Shown in pieces: positions 43,655 through 52,531 of a stretch of DNA of 64,000 bases. This DNA comes from Natronobacterium haloterrestre. Lineage in GTDB: Archaea; Halobacteriota; Halobacteria; Halobacteriales; Natrialbaceae. A model generated the notes under the pieces. That model saw only the letters and a program-made list of their open reading frames with translations. It was not told the DNA's origin and did not search any database. Both the position numbers and the translations under genes were made by a program. The first letter of the stretch is position 1, and each line of letters begins with the position of its first letter. The DNA is taken from positions 124,001 to 188,000 of the forward strand of contig NZ_FOKW01000006.1 in NCBI RefSeq assembly GCF_900112205.1, in the 5' to 3' direction.

Positions 43655-44496
43655 GCGTCCGCACCGTCGTCGCCAAGGACTTCCTCGACGTCCGGCGGGC
43701 CAGGACCGTCCGGTTCGTCGGCGGCCTCTACACGACCCTGATCGTACTGCTGTTCGCGCAGGTCCGGTTTGGAACCGGCGGGCCGTCCGACGCCAGGATG
43801 GCCGTCTGGAACATGGTCGTCGTCGGCGCGGCGTTCATCCCCGCGATCGCGCTCGTGTCGGCGTACCTCGCGATCGCCGGCGAGCGCGAATCCGGGAGCA
43901 TCGTCTCCCTGCTGTCGACGCCGGTCAGCCGCCGGGACGTCGTCCTCGGGAAGTACGTCTCGCGGGCGGTCGTCGTCGCTGCGTCGCTGGCCGTCGCGTT
44001 CACGATCGCGGCCGGCCTCGCCGCGGTCTGGTTCCCCGCGTTCGATCCGGCCGTGTTCGCGGGCACGGCGGCGCTGACGACGCTGTACGCGCTGGCGTAC
44101 GTGTCGGTCGCGATCGCCGTCTCCGCGTCGACGGCCACTCGAGCGCGCGCCATGGCCGGCGCGATCGGGTTCTACTTCGCGACGAACCTGGTGACGCTGT
44201 TCGACGACGTCTCCGGGCTGGCGGCGCTCGAGTACGTCGCGAACGAGTTGCTTGGCCTCGGCCTCGGCGCGGACGCGATCCAGTTCCTCGGGATTCTCTC
44301 GAACCCGACCCGCGCCTATCTGGCGTCGACGATGCTCGTGCTCCCCGCGGAACTCACCGAGGCGATCGGCCTCCCGGCACGCGAGTCGCTCTCCTGGTAC
44401 GTCCAGCCCGAAATCGCGGTCGCGATCCTGTTCGGGTGGCTGGTCGTTCCGGTGGCGATCGGCTGGTACCGGTTCGAGCGGGCCGACATCACCTGA
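43651..44496 (+). CDS. ABC-2 type transporter permease (NosY-like)
   Basis: A 281-residue permease with six likely helices. ISS: an N-terminal VVAKDFLDVRRARTVRFVGG, then the conserved AGERESGSIVSLLSTPVSRRDVVLGKYVSR block typical of the NosY/ABC-2 subunit class (shown at about 73-103; written here as two parts GERESGSIVSLL and TPVSRRDVVLGKY). Helices follow at about 107-130, 138-158, 165-185 and 245-268. Translation is coupled to the ATPase through ATGA. Together they form an exporter of unknown cargo. Confidence 0.88.
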   Translation: MSVRTVVAKDFLDVRRARTVRFVGGLYTTLIVLLFAQVRFGTGGPSDARMAVWNMVVVGAAFIPAIALVSAYLAIAGERESGSIVSLLSTPVSRRDVVLGKYVSRAVVVAASLAVAFTIAAGLAAVWFPAFDPAVFAGTAALTTLYALAYVSVAIAVSASTATRARAMAGAIGFYFATNLVTLFDDVSGLAALEYVANELLGLGLGADAIQFLGILSNPTRAYLASTMLVLPAELTEAIGLPARESLSWYVQPEIAVAILFGWLVVPVAIGWYRFERADIT

Positions 44497-44504
44497 CGAC
44501 GGCC

Positions 44505-45197
44505 TCAGTCGAGGGCCGGCACACCGATCGCCTCGCGACGGTGATACAGGTAGTACCCCGCGAGGGCCGGCTGGACCGGCGGGACCGAAAGCGAGAGGAA
44601 CGCCAGCGCGAGGTACACCCCCGGATTGGGTCGCCACGAGTCGCTTTCCGTACAGACGTAGGCCGCGTCCCGGTGGATCGCGACCGGAAACGCCCCGAAC
44701 GCGACCGCACCGGCGAGCCCGGCCCCGGTCACCAGCAGGCCGGGGATCGAGAGGAGGATCGAGACGCCCGCGGCGACGAGCCCGAACAGCGTCGTCGCGA
44801 GCGACAGCGCGACGACGACCCACCAGCCCGACCACCCCGGGGGCGTCCCGAACCGGCGGTGTCGTCGCGCCAGGTAGACGACGCCCGCGGCCGGCGCCCA
44901 CAGGAGCGCGAACGCGGCGTTGATCCACGGCCGCGGACGCCAGTTACCGCTCGCCCGGGGCTGGCGCCGGATCCGGTCCGCGTCGAAGAACAGCGCCAGC
45001 GTCATCCCGAGCGTCAGGAGCGTGTAGCCGGCCGTCCCGACGAGGAACAGCCCCCACGAGAGACCGGGGACGCCGGGGTCGAGGTCCTCGAGCACGCCGA
45101 CGGCGCCGACGCCGACGACCGGCGGGAAGAGATAGCAGAGCCGCTCCGCGAGCCGGGCCCAGCCGATGTCGTCGACGTGCGTCGGCACCTGAATCAT
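44505..45197 (-). CDS. Haloarchaeal multi-helix membrane protein of unknown function
   Basis: A 230-residue protein with about six membrane segments (roughly 18-38, 49-70, 89-110, 124-148, 150-172, 190-215). Charged loops carry FFDADRIRRQPRASGNWRPRP and YLARRHRRFGTPPGW. The pattern of a His/Arg-rich loop after a YL motif is common in halophile families annotated only as DUFs. It is convergent with the exporter permease (8-base gap) and precedes hemL on the same strand by 106 bases. No catalytic motif. Confidence 0.7.
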   Translation of the reverse strand: MIQVPTHVDDIGWARLAERLCYLFPPVVGVGAVGVLEDLDPGVPGLSWGLFLVGTAGYTLLTLGMTLALFFDADRIRRQPRASGNWRPRPWINAAFALLWAPAAGVVYLARRHRRFGTPPGWSGWWVVVALSLATTLFGLVAAGVSILLSIPGLLVTGAGLAGAVAFGAFPVAIHRDAAYVCTESDSWRPNPGVYLALAFLSLSVPPVQPALAGYYLYHRREAIGVPALD

Positions 45198-45303
45198 CGA
45201 ATCTCGACCGTGCGACCGTCGGGTCGGGGTCGCGAGAGCGGGAACCGTTGGGGCCCGCTCCGGTTCCGCCGTGAGGGACGGGAGGGCCGTCTGGCCCGCA
45301 CCG

Positions 45304-46650
45304 CTACAGCGCTTCCTTGTACGCCTCGAGCGTCCGCTCGACGTCCTCCTCGGTGTGGGCGTAGCTCACGAACTGGCACTCGAACTGGTTCTGCGAGAGG
45401 AACACGCCCTGCTCTTTCATCTGGCCCCAGAAGATCCGCCGCCAGCGGTCCGTGTCGGCGTTCTTGACGTCGCCCGCGTTTTTCGGACAGTAATCGTAGC
45501 GCGGGCAGGTGGGGTCCTGCCGACAGCCGGCCTCGCACTGCTCCTCGAGGGCGTTCGCCCCGGGGCCGTCCCGGGTGAAGATCACCTTGAACATGCTGTC
45601 GGTGCCGGTGACGGTGTACTGGGGTGCCTGGTCGGCGACGATCTCGGTCAGGCCGCGACGGAGCCGGTCGCCCAGTTCGTTGACGTGGTCGTAGACGTCG
45701 TTCTCGGCCGCGAACTTGAGCGTCTCGAGGCCGGCGGCCATCGTGACCGGATGGCCGGAGAAGGTGCCGGCCTGGAAGACGTCGCCCGAGGGAGTAAACT
45801 GTTCGACGATCTCGGCGCGGCCGCCGATCGCGCCGACGGGGAAGCCGCCGCCGACGATCTTTCCGAAGGTGGTCAGGTCCGGCGTGACGCCGAACTCGCT
45901 CTGTGCACAGCCGAGGCCGCCGACGCGGAAGCCGGTGATGACCTCGTCGAAGATCAGCAGCGAGCCGTGCTCGTCGGTGATCTCCCGGAGGAACTCGTGG
46001 TATCCCTCCTCGGGGTGGACGATCCCGTAGTTCCCCAGGATGGGTTCGGTCATGACCGCCGCGATGTCGTCGCCGTGTTCCTCGAAGACCTCGCGGACGG
46101 CCTCCTCGTCGTTGAACGGGACCGGCAGGGTGTGCTCGGCGAACGCCTGCGGCACGCCGGCCGAGGAGGGCGCGGGGTTCTCGTGATCGCCTTCGACGAG
46201 CGTCGACTCCTGTGCGCCGTGGTAGCCGCCCTGGTTGACGACGATCTTGTTCCGGCCGGTGTAGCCCCGGGCCAGCCGAACGGCCGAGGTGGTCGCCTCC
46301 GTCCCCGAGTTGACGAACCGGATCTTCTCGACCGACGGGACGTGGCGGACGACGAACTCCGCGAGGTCGACCTCGATCTCGGTCGGCGCGCCGTACATCG
46401 GTCCTTCGCTTGCTCGCTGCTGGATCCCCGCCTGTACGGGATCGGGGAGGTCGTGCCCCAGGAGGAGGGGACCGAGCCCCATCACCCAGTCGACGTAGCG
46501 GTTACCGTCGGCGTCGACGACGTGGCCGCCGTCGCCCTTCCGGACGAAGAACGGGTAGGGTTCGATCGCCGCTCGAACCGCCGAGTTGACGCCGCCGGGC
46601 ATGACCGACAGCGCCCTGTCGTACAACTCCCGCGAGTTGTCGTCGTTCAT
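45304..46650 (-). CDS. hemL: Glutamate-1-semialdehyde 2,1-aminomutase
   Basis: A 448-residue PLP enzyme making 5-aminolevulinate from glutamate-1-semialdehyde, the entry of tetrapyrrole synthesis. Motifs: [11 protein letters not shown] (17-27), [17 protein letters not shown] (113-129), [10 protein letters not shown] (233-242) and the PLP Lys264 in [13 protein letters not shown]. Between 362 and 400 lies an insertion absent from bacterial HemL, with four cysteines (372, 376, 382, 388; C-x3-C-x5-C-x5-C). The ATG at 46650 is chosen; the frame is open upstream but unrelated. The partner hemA is not in the window. Confidence 0.95.
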   Translation of the reverse strand: MNDDNSRELYDRALSVMPGGVNSAVRAAIEPYPFFVRKGDGGHVVDADGNRYVDWVMGLGPLLLGHDLPDPVQAGIQQRASEGPMYGAPTEIEVDLAEFVVRHVPSVEKIRFVNSGTEATTSAVRLARGYTGRNKIVVNQGGYHGAQESTLVEGDHENPAPSSAGVPQAFAEHTLPVPFNDEEAVREVFEEHGDDIAAVMTEPILGNYGIVHPEEGYHEFLREITDEHGSLLIFDEVITGFRVGGLGCAQSEFGVTPDLTTFGKIVGGGFPVGAIGGRAEIVEQFTPSGDVFQAGTFSGHPVTMAAGLETLKFAAENDVYDHVNELGDRLRRGLTEIVADQAPQYTVTGTDSMFKVIFTRDGPGANALEEQCEAGCRQDPTCPRYDYCPKNAGDVKNADTDRWRRIFWGQMKEQGVFLSQNQFECQFVSYAHTEEDVERTLEAYKEAL

Positions 46651-46742
46651 ACGCGGGGCTTGGGGGGCGGACGCCAAAGTAGTACCGAGGTTCGGCCGGC
46701 GCTCTCGAGGACGCGAATCCCTCGACCGGCGCTGGCCCCGGG

Positions 46743-47333
46743 TCAGCGACCGTCCCCGCCCTCGTTGGCGAGGGCGGACTTGCGCCGTCGGATCGTCTCC
46801 GTCGCTCGCTCGAACGCCGGCAGCCCCCGGAGCCGGAGCCCCTTCCGGCCGAAACTGCCCGTAGAAAAGACACGCGAGACCGTCACCGTCCCGTACCCCC
46901 GGTTGCGGCTGAACGCGGTCGTCTTCGTCTCGAGGCCGTTTACGTCCTCGATCCACGCCTCGGTCGTCGTCCTGGCCGAGAACCCGGCGACGACCACGAT
47001 CCGGCGATCCGTCACGAGGTAGCGGACGCGGTTGCGCCGGTACCAGGCGTAGCCCGCGACGGCCAGGCCCGCGACGACTCCCAGCAGTCCGAACGCTGCC
47101 TCCTGCGTGGCGATAGCGAGCCCACCGAGTACGAACACCACCGCGAGAGCGAGGTGTCCGGCCCAGGCCCACCACGTCGGCCGCTCGTCGACGAGGATCG
47201 TCTCGTCGTCCAGAAGCGGCGGGTGCGTCCTCGAGGCGGGCCCCGACGACCCGGTTTCCTCCGACGGACTCGAGTCGTCGGCCGCCTCGCTCTCGTCGTA
47301 CGACACCGTCGATCGATCGCTCCGCCCACTCAT
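46743..47333 (-). CDS. PH-domain (bacterial PH2-type) membrane protein
   Basis: A 196-residue protein: Ser-rich acidic N-terminus, the conserved [18 protein letters not shown] entry, two close helices (57-77 and 81-98), then the PH-like domain [20 protein letters not shown] with YLVT-DRRI, the family mark, and a basic end. Such proteins sit in the membrane with the PH domain inside; function unknown in archaea. The start MSGRSD at 47333 gives a normal length. Confidence 0.82.
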   Translation of the reverse strand: MSGRSDRSTVSYDESEAADDSSPSEETGSSGPASRTHPPLLDDETILVDERPTWWAWAGHLALAVVFVLGGLAIATQEAAFGLLGVVAGLAVAGYAWYRRNRVRYLVTDRRIVVVAGFSARTTTEAWIEDVNGLETKTTAFSRNRGYGTVTVSRVFSTGSFGRKGLRLRGLPAFERATETIRRRKSALANEGGDGR

Positions 47334-47443
47334 TCGTTCGCTAACAGATAACTCGGGTTGATAAGCGTGGTGGCGTCTCGAGTTTCGTTCGGACCGAACG
47401 GGGTGCTCCGCAGGAAAAGACGTATTCTCCGTTTCTCCGTCGA

Positions 47444-49102
47444 TCAGACCGCTTCGGATCCGCTCTTGCCGGTCCGGATCTGGTAGGCGTCCTCGACGGG
47501 GTGGACGAAGATCTTGCCGTCGCCCGGTTCGCCGGTGTTCGCGGCCTCGCCGATGGCCTCGACGACCTCCTCGGCGGGGACGTCCGAGACGACGCACTCG
47601 ACTTTGGCCTTCTGGTGGAGGTCGACCGTGTACTCCTCGCCGCGCCACTGGCCCTTCTTCGCGGGCTGTGAGCCGCGGCCGGAGACGTCGGTGACCGTCA
47701 GCGAGGGGGCACCGACGTCCGCAAGCGCCGTCTTGACCTCGCCCAGTCGGTCGGGGCGGATGATCGCGGTGACCAGTTTGATCTCACCGTCGTTCGGGTT
47801 GCCGCCGTCCGCGCGGACGACCGTCGAGTCGTCGTCGACGGCGCCCCCGTCGGTCGCGACCTCGGGCTTGCCGAACTCGGGGTAGGTGTCGACGCCGTGT
47901 TCGGAGACGTCGAGCCCGTCGCGTTCGTGTTCGGGCGAGACGCGGGCCTGACCGATAGCCTTGAACGCGAACCAGATGACGGCGGTCGCGCCGACCGTCC
48001 AGGCGGTGATGACGACGACGCCGAGCACCTGCGTCGCGAAGGCGGTGCCGACGCTCTCGACGACGCCCGGCGCGGCGACGAAGGGGAACAGCAGGGTGCC
48101 CAGGACGCCGGCCGATCCGTGGACCGGGAAGACCGCACAGACGTCGTCGATCTTCAGGTACTGTTCGACGAACTCGAAGACGAGCGGCAACTGCGCTCCG
48201 GCGAGGCCGCCGACGACGAACGCGCCCCACCACGCGGTGGTGTCGGGGATCGCCGTGATGCCGACGAGGCCGGCGAGCAGGCCGTTGGCGACGTACAGCG
48301 TGTCGACCTTGCCCGTCTTGAGCCAGGCGACCAGGCCGGCACCCATCGCGCCGCAGGCCATCGAGATCGTGGTCGTCATGGCGACGCGCCCGAGCTGGTC
48401 GCCGAGGAACGCGCCGTCACCGAAGATGGCCGACGTCCCGACGTTGAACCCGTACCAGCCGAACGCGAGGATCAGCGTGCCGAGCACGGCGAACGTCAGC
48501 GAGTGGCCGGGAATGACGTTCGCGGTGCCGTCCTCGTTGTACCGGTCCATGCGCGGGCCCAGCACCCACGCGGCGGTGAGCCCGGCGATGCCGCCCATCC
48601 CGTGGACGATCATCCCGCCCGCGAAGTCGGCGAACGGCGTTCCGGTGACCGCCCCGATGTGGCCGCCGGCCCAGGTCAGGCCCGTGACCACGGGGTAGAT
48701 GACCGCCGCCAGCAGGAAGGTGTAGCCGACGTACGCACGCAGTTTCGCGCGGCCCGCGACCGCGCCGGAGACGATCGTCGCCGCGGTCATGGCGAAGACC
48801 GCGCCGTACAGCCAGTCGATCCAGCTACTCGCCTCGGCGGTAAAGGCCGGTTCGAAGCCGCTTCCGGCGACGACGCCCTCTATCCCGACGCCGATCAGGA
48901 AGAAGACCGTCACGCCGACGCTCCAGGTCAGCAAGTTCTTCGTCAGCTGGTTCGCCACGTTCTTCGAGCGCACCTGTCCCGCCTCGAGCATGGCGAAGCC
49001 GGCGTGCATGAAGAAGATGAGGAACGTGACGACCAGGATCCACGTGGCGTTGAGCGACTCCATCAACACCTCGGCGTCGGTCTGCAGGATCGTCGGCTCC
49101 AT
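47444..49102 (-). CDS. amt: Ammonium transporter fused to a PII (GlnK) signal domain
   Basis: A 552-residue fusion. Residues 1-400 are an Amt channel with about 11 helices, the twin pore histidines His167 (MIVHGMGG) and His328 (FPVHGSAG), and the first-helix [18 protein letters not shown]. After an acidic linker (401-438) a complete PII domain spans 439-552: [14 protein letters not shown]-loop [10 protein letters not shown] with the Tyr that is uridylylated in bacteria, and B-loop [21 protein letters not shown]. In most archaea GlnK is a separate neighbour that plugs the channel when nitrogen is plentiful; here the plug is tethered. No separate glnK lies nearby. Confidence 0.95.
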   Translation of the reverse strand: MEPTILQTDAEVLMESLNATWILVVTFLIFFMHAGFAMLEAGQVRSKNVANQLTKNLLTWSVGVTVFFLIGVGIEGVVAGSGFEPAFTAEASSWIDWLYGAVFAMTAATIVSGAVAGRAKLRAYVGYTFLLAAVIYPVVTGLTWAGGHIGAVTGTPFADFAGGMIVHGMGGIAGLTAAWVLGPRMDRYNEDGTANVIPGHSLTFAVLGTLILAFGWYGFNVGTSAIFGDGAFLGDQLGRVAMTTTISMACGAMGAGLVAWLKTGKVDTLYVANGLLAGLVGITAIPDTTAWWGAFVVGGLAGAQLPLVFEFVEQYLKIDDVCAVFPVHGSAGVLGTLLFPFVAAPGVVESVGTAFATQVLGVVVITAWTVGATAVIWFAFKAIGQARVSPEHERDGLDVSEHGVDTYPEFGKPEVATDGGAVDDDSTVVRADGGNPNDGEIKLVTAIIRPDRLGEVKTALADVGAPSLTVTDVSGRGSQPAKKGQWRGEEYTVDLHQKAKVECVVSDVPAEEVVEAIGEAANTGEPGDGKIFVHPVEDAYQIRTGKSGSEAV

Positions 49103-49594
49103 CAGGCGACCACCTCTCCGGAGCAGCCGTCAGTTTGTATACGGACGTCTATTTCTACGCTATTCTTCCGCACGATCGTATTTCGAATCACGATTGTGGT
49201 GGATGGTAGAGTTGAATATAAGGGTTAGCGTTAACGTCCGTCGAATTACGCTGGTGTAATAGGGACGAACGACCAAATCTAAAGGCGATCTAATGTGTAT
49301 AAGGGTATTTCCGCCGCGGTTCGGTCGCTTTCGCGGCCGGGTTTCGACGTTCGTCAACCCGTCGAGCGGGCTATCACGGGGTACTCGGAGGGGATTCGGT
49401 CGTATCGTCGGTCCGTGCGAGCACGTCACGCTCGTGCGCGGCAGATGTTGCCACGGACTCGAGGGGCCGTCGATCCGAATGGACGTTCGTCAGAATGATG
49501 GGGGCTGTGGGGTCATACGGACTGCTGTAAGTCATTACCGGCGCAACCGCGACCGCCCTGCGGTTGCACCGGTAAACAGTTACAGCAATCCGTA
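49103..49594. other. Intergenic region: amt promoter and a palindromic repeat
   Basis: 492 bases, no gene. Two minus-strand TATA candidates for amt are GTATAC at 49137-49142 (about 35 bases before the ATG) and TTATATTC at 49215-49222. The region 49190-49300 is AT-rich. The right end is taken by palindromic repeat copy B. Confidence 0.5.
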
Positions 49595-49595
49595 T
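49515..49595. repeat. 81-bp palindromic repeat element, copy B
   Basis: Two 36-bp arms (49515-49550, 49560-49595) are inverted repeats with about six mismatches around a 9-base centre gaccgccct. Arm words: atacgga-tgctgtaa and ttaccgg-gcaaccgc. The right end reads TGATACGG on the minus strand and its TGA is the stop codon of hemB, so the element abuts or overlaps the gene end. Confidence 0.85.
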
Positions 49596-50683
49596 CAGTC
49601 GTCCTCGGTCAATCGCGATGCGACGTCCTCGGTGAAGTAGGTCAGGATCAGGTCCGCGCCCGCCCGCTTGATCGACAGCAGCGACTCGAGCGCGACTGCC
49701 TCGAGATCCAGCCAGCCCTTCTCGGCGGCGGCGTGTAGCATCGCGTACTCGCCGGAGACGTTGTACGCGGCGACGGGATGATCGAACTCCCGGCGGACGT
49801 CGGCGACGATGTCGAGGTAGGGGAGGGCGGGTTTGACCATCAGGACGTCCGCGCCCTGTTCGACGTCCAGTGCGACCTCGCGGACGGCCTCGCGGGCGTT
49901 CGCGGGGTCCATCTGGTAGTGGCGGCGGTCGCCGAAGGCGGGCGCGCCGTCGGCGGCGTCCCGGAAGGGGCCATAGAAGGCGCTCTCGTACTTGGCGGCG
50001 TAGCTCATGATCGGGACGTGTTCGTGGTCGGCGGCGTCTAAGGCCTCCCGGATCGCGCCGACCATCCCGTCCATCATCCCGCTCGGCGCGACCATGTCCG
50101 CGCCGGCGTCGGCGTGTGAGACCGCGATCTTCCGGAGCGACTCGAGGGTGGCGTCGTTGTCGACGGTGATCGACGGGTCCTCGGGGAGCGAGTGGCCCTC
50201 GCCGGGAACGTGACCGTCTCCGGTTCCGTCGCTCGAGCCGTCCTGGAGGCTGCCCTCGGTTCCGTCGTCCGAACCGTCCCGGAGCCTCCCCTCCAGGGTC
50301 CCGCAGTGGCCGTGGTCGGTGTACTCACAGAGGCAGACGTCGGTGACGACGTAAGCGTCCGTCTCGGCGGTGATCCGGCGGGTCGCCTCCTGGACGACGC
50401 CGTCGTCGGCCCACGCGCGAGTCCCCTCGGAGTCTTTGGATTCGGGGACGCCGAACAGCATGACAGCCTCGACGCCCGTCTCCAGGACTTCCTCGACGCG
50501 GTCGACGGCCGCCTCGAGCGGGACGCGTTCGTGGCCCGGCATCGACTCGATCGGCCGGCGCTCGTCGGTCGTCGCGTCGACGAACACCGGGGCGATGAGG
50601 TCGGTGGGCTCGAGGCTCGTCTCGCTGACGAGCCCGCGGACGCCGTCCTGGCGGAGCCGTCGGGGGCGATGGGTGAGGTCCAT
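49595..50683 (-). CDS. hemB: Delta-aminolevulinic acid dehydratase (porphobilinogen synthase)
   Basis: A 362-residue zinc enzyme condensing two 5-aminolevulinates. Zinc cysteines 117, 119 and 127 lie in VCLCEYTDHGHCG; the Schiff-base lysines are Lys231 (YAAKYESAFYGPF) and Lys284 (MVKPALPYLD). Between Cys127 and VDNDATL (174-180) there is a 40-residue Gly/Asp insertion containing two copies of a 12-residue unit (EGRLRDGSDDGT / EGSLQDGSSDGT), absent from usual HemB. The ATG at 50683 (MDLTHRPRRLR) matches the family start. Confidence 0.95.
   Translation of the reverse strand: MDLTHRPRRLRQDGVRGLVSETSLEPTDLIAPVFVDATTDERRPIESMPGHERVPLEAAVDRVEEVLETGVEAVMLFGVPESKDSEGTRAWADDGVVQEATRRITAETDAYVVTDVCLCEYTDHGHCGTLEGRLRDGSDDGTEGSLQDGSSDGTGDGHVPGEGHSLPEDPSITVDNDATLESLRKIAVSHADAGADMVAPSGMMDGMVGAIREALDAADHEHVPIMSYAAKYESAFYGPFRDAADGAPAFGDRRHYQMDPANAREAVREVALDVEQGADVLMVKPALPYLDIVADVRREFDHPVAAYNVSGEYAMLHAAAEKGWLDLEAVALESLLSIKRAGADLILTYFTEDVASRLTEDD
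50222..50293. repeat. 36-bp tandem duplication inside hemB
   Basis: Two imperfect 36-bp copies (50222-50257, 50258-50293), in frame, encode the repeated 12-residue unit of the HemB insertion. Confidence 0.85.
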
Positions 50684-50779
50684 GCGGGATCCTACAGACG
50701 GCCGGGTCAAAAACGGCGCGCTCTCGGTAGGTCTCGAGGGTCGACGAGCGCTGCGCTGCGCCCCTCGACCGATCGACGT

Positions 50780-52267
50780 TCAGTCGTCGTCCGCGACGTC
50801 GGTCACTTCACCGGCGTTCAGCCGGTTCATGTCCCGGCTCGCGTGTTCCCGGATCGTCTCGTTGTTGAACCGCTCCCCGTCGTAGGCCACGCTGATGGCC
50901 CAGATGGTGAGGATCGCCGCGGCCGTCGCGGGGACCGCTGGTTCGACCTGGCCCTGGCCGAAGAGTTCGGGAGAGCCCAGTCCGAACTCCCAGCCGACGA
51001 AGACGAGTCCGCCGACGACGAAGCCGGGCAGGCCCGCCTCGCGGACGGTGCCGTCCCAGAGCATCATCACCAGGCCGGCGAACAGCACGGACATGATGCC
51101 CATCCCGAGCGTGTTGATGACGATGATTTCGATCCCGCTGAAGGCGATCAGCGCGGCCCCGACCCCGAACGCGACGATCGTCAGCCGGGTGACGACGACG
51201 AGGTGGGCGTCCGAGAGTTCGTCGCGCCCGCCGCGGAACGGGATGTAGAGGTCGTTGATGAAACTCGTCGCGCCGGCGAGCAGAAACGAGTCCGCCCCCG
51301 TGATGACCGAGGAGACGGCGGCGGCGAGCAACAGGCCCGCGAAGGCGTCGGGGAGGGTGTTCGTGATCGTCCAGGCGAACGCCATCGACGACTCGATCTC
51401 GGCCCCCTGTGCGTTGGCGATCATCCCCGCCGTCGCGGTGAGGATCCCGTAGCCCGTGATGATGGTGCCGGCGAGGAAGGTGCCGAACATCGCGACCTTT
51501 CGGCTCCGGGCGGACCACGTGCGCTGGAGCATCTGCTGTTGTGCGCCGGCAACGGTGATGTACATCAGGTACCAGGTGCCGATCTGGACGAGGCCGACGC
51601 CGAACCAGTTCTGGTGACCCTGGGAGACCTCCGCGGTGACCGCGCCGACGCCCCCGGCGTTCGAGAGCGCCAGCGGGATCGCGACGATCATCCCGACGAT
51701 TATGACGACGCCGTGGAGCGTGTCGGTGTACGCGACCGTGTTCATCCCGCCGTACGCGGTGAGGCCGACGAACACCGCCACGCTGACCCAGAACGCCGTC
51801 GAGAGGTCGAGTCCCGTGACGACCGAGAGAACGGACGCCATGCCGATCGTCTGTCCGGCCGTGAGTGCGACCTGCCCGACGACGGTAAACAGCCCGGCGA
51901 AGTACTTGGTGTACTCGCCGTAGACGCGCCCGAGCAGTTCGGGGACGCTCACGACCTCGAACGAGTAGATGAACCCGATAAACAGCGCCATCGTCATCCA
52001 GGCCAGCCCCTGGGTCATCGCGTACCACTGCGCGCTGATCCCCTCGACGAACGCCTGCTGGGCGATCCCCATCGTCAGCCCGCCCCCGGTAAACGTCGCG
52101 AAGTAGGTCATCAGGTAGACCGGGAGGCTCAGGTTTCGCCCGGCGAGCGTGAACTCGACGTACCCCTCGCCAGCCCCGCGGCCGTACCACAGGCCGACGG
52201 CGAGCGTCACCGCGAAATAGAGCACCATCGCCACCACTACCGGATCGCTAGACACGCCGTCGATCAC
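50780..52267 (-). CDS. Sodium:solute symporter family transporter
   Basis: A 495-residue carrier with about 13 helices, of the SSS (LeuT-fold) family. Recognisable parts: DFTLAGRNLSLP-like EFTLAGRNLSLPVYLMTYFA near 38-57, GGMNTVAYTDTLHGVVII, GLLLAAAVSSVITGADSFLLAGA and the family helix MTQGLAWMTMALFIGFIYS. The sequences around the sodium site (AVSSVITGADS) look intact. Substrate cannot be told; proline, pantothenate, acetate and solute-sensing members are all related. Divergent from an MFS carrier, with 264 bases between. Confidence 0.9.
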   Translation of the reverse strand: MIDGVSSDPVVVAMVLYFAVTLAVGLWYGRGAGEGYVEFTLAGRNLSLPVYLMTYFATFTGGGLTMGIAQQAFVEGISAQWYAMTQGLAWMTMALFIGFIYSFEVVSVPELLGRVYGEYTKYFAGLFTVVGQVALTAGQTIGMASVLSVVTGLDLSTAFWVSVAVFVGLTAYGGMNTVAYTDTLHGVVIIVGMIVAIPLALSNAGGVGAVTAEVSQGHQNWFGVGLVQIGTWYLMYITVAGAQQQMLQRTWSARSRKVAMFGTFLAGTIITGYGILTATAGMIANAQGAEIESSMAFAWTITNTLPDAFAGLLLAAAVSSVITGADSFLLAGATSFINDLYIPFRGGRDELSDAHLVVVTRLTIVAFGVGAALIAFSGIEIIVINTLGMGIMSVLFAGLVMMLWDGTVREAGLPGFVVGGLVFVGWEFGLGSPELFGQGQVEPAVPATAAAILTIWAISVAYDGERFNNETIREHASRDMNRLNAGEVTDVADDD

Positions 52268-52308
52268 GGTACCACGTCGGCGCGACTCGCCGCCCTGTTA
52301 TCGCCGCT

Positions 52309-52332
52309 GTGAAACATGCTATACGGTTTCAC
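52309..52332. promoter_or_regulatory. Inverted repeat between the divergent carrier genes
   Basis: Perfect dyad gtgaaac-N10-gttt cac (52309-52315 and 52326-52332), 42 bases before the symporter ATG. Placement suits an operator of the symporter; the centre (atgctatacg) is AT-richer than its flanks. The rest of the 264-base gap shows nothing further. Confidence 0.45.
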
Positions 52333-52531
52333 GGGGTGGGGATTAGGCCCACGCCTTGCTCGCAAATGCCACATAACAGGCGACTCGAGGCCGAGCCACC
52401 CCTGGGGCCCCGAGCCCACGGGTTCCGTCCTTCGAAAGGCCGCCCCGTTGCCGAGATCAACACCCTCATTTGCGGAGGGAAGCGACGGTCACACGATCGG
52501 CATCGATGACGACGAGACGGAGGCCATGTGA

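Noticed and set aside
43284-45467. A 727-residue plus-strand frame across the exporter and the next gene
   Set aside because: Out of frame with the ATPase and permease; Arg/Pro-rich and without family similarity.
50192-52312. A 706-residue plus-strand frame opposite hemB and the symporter
   Set aside because: Antisense shadow; both real genes are strongly conserved.
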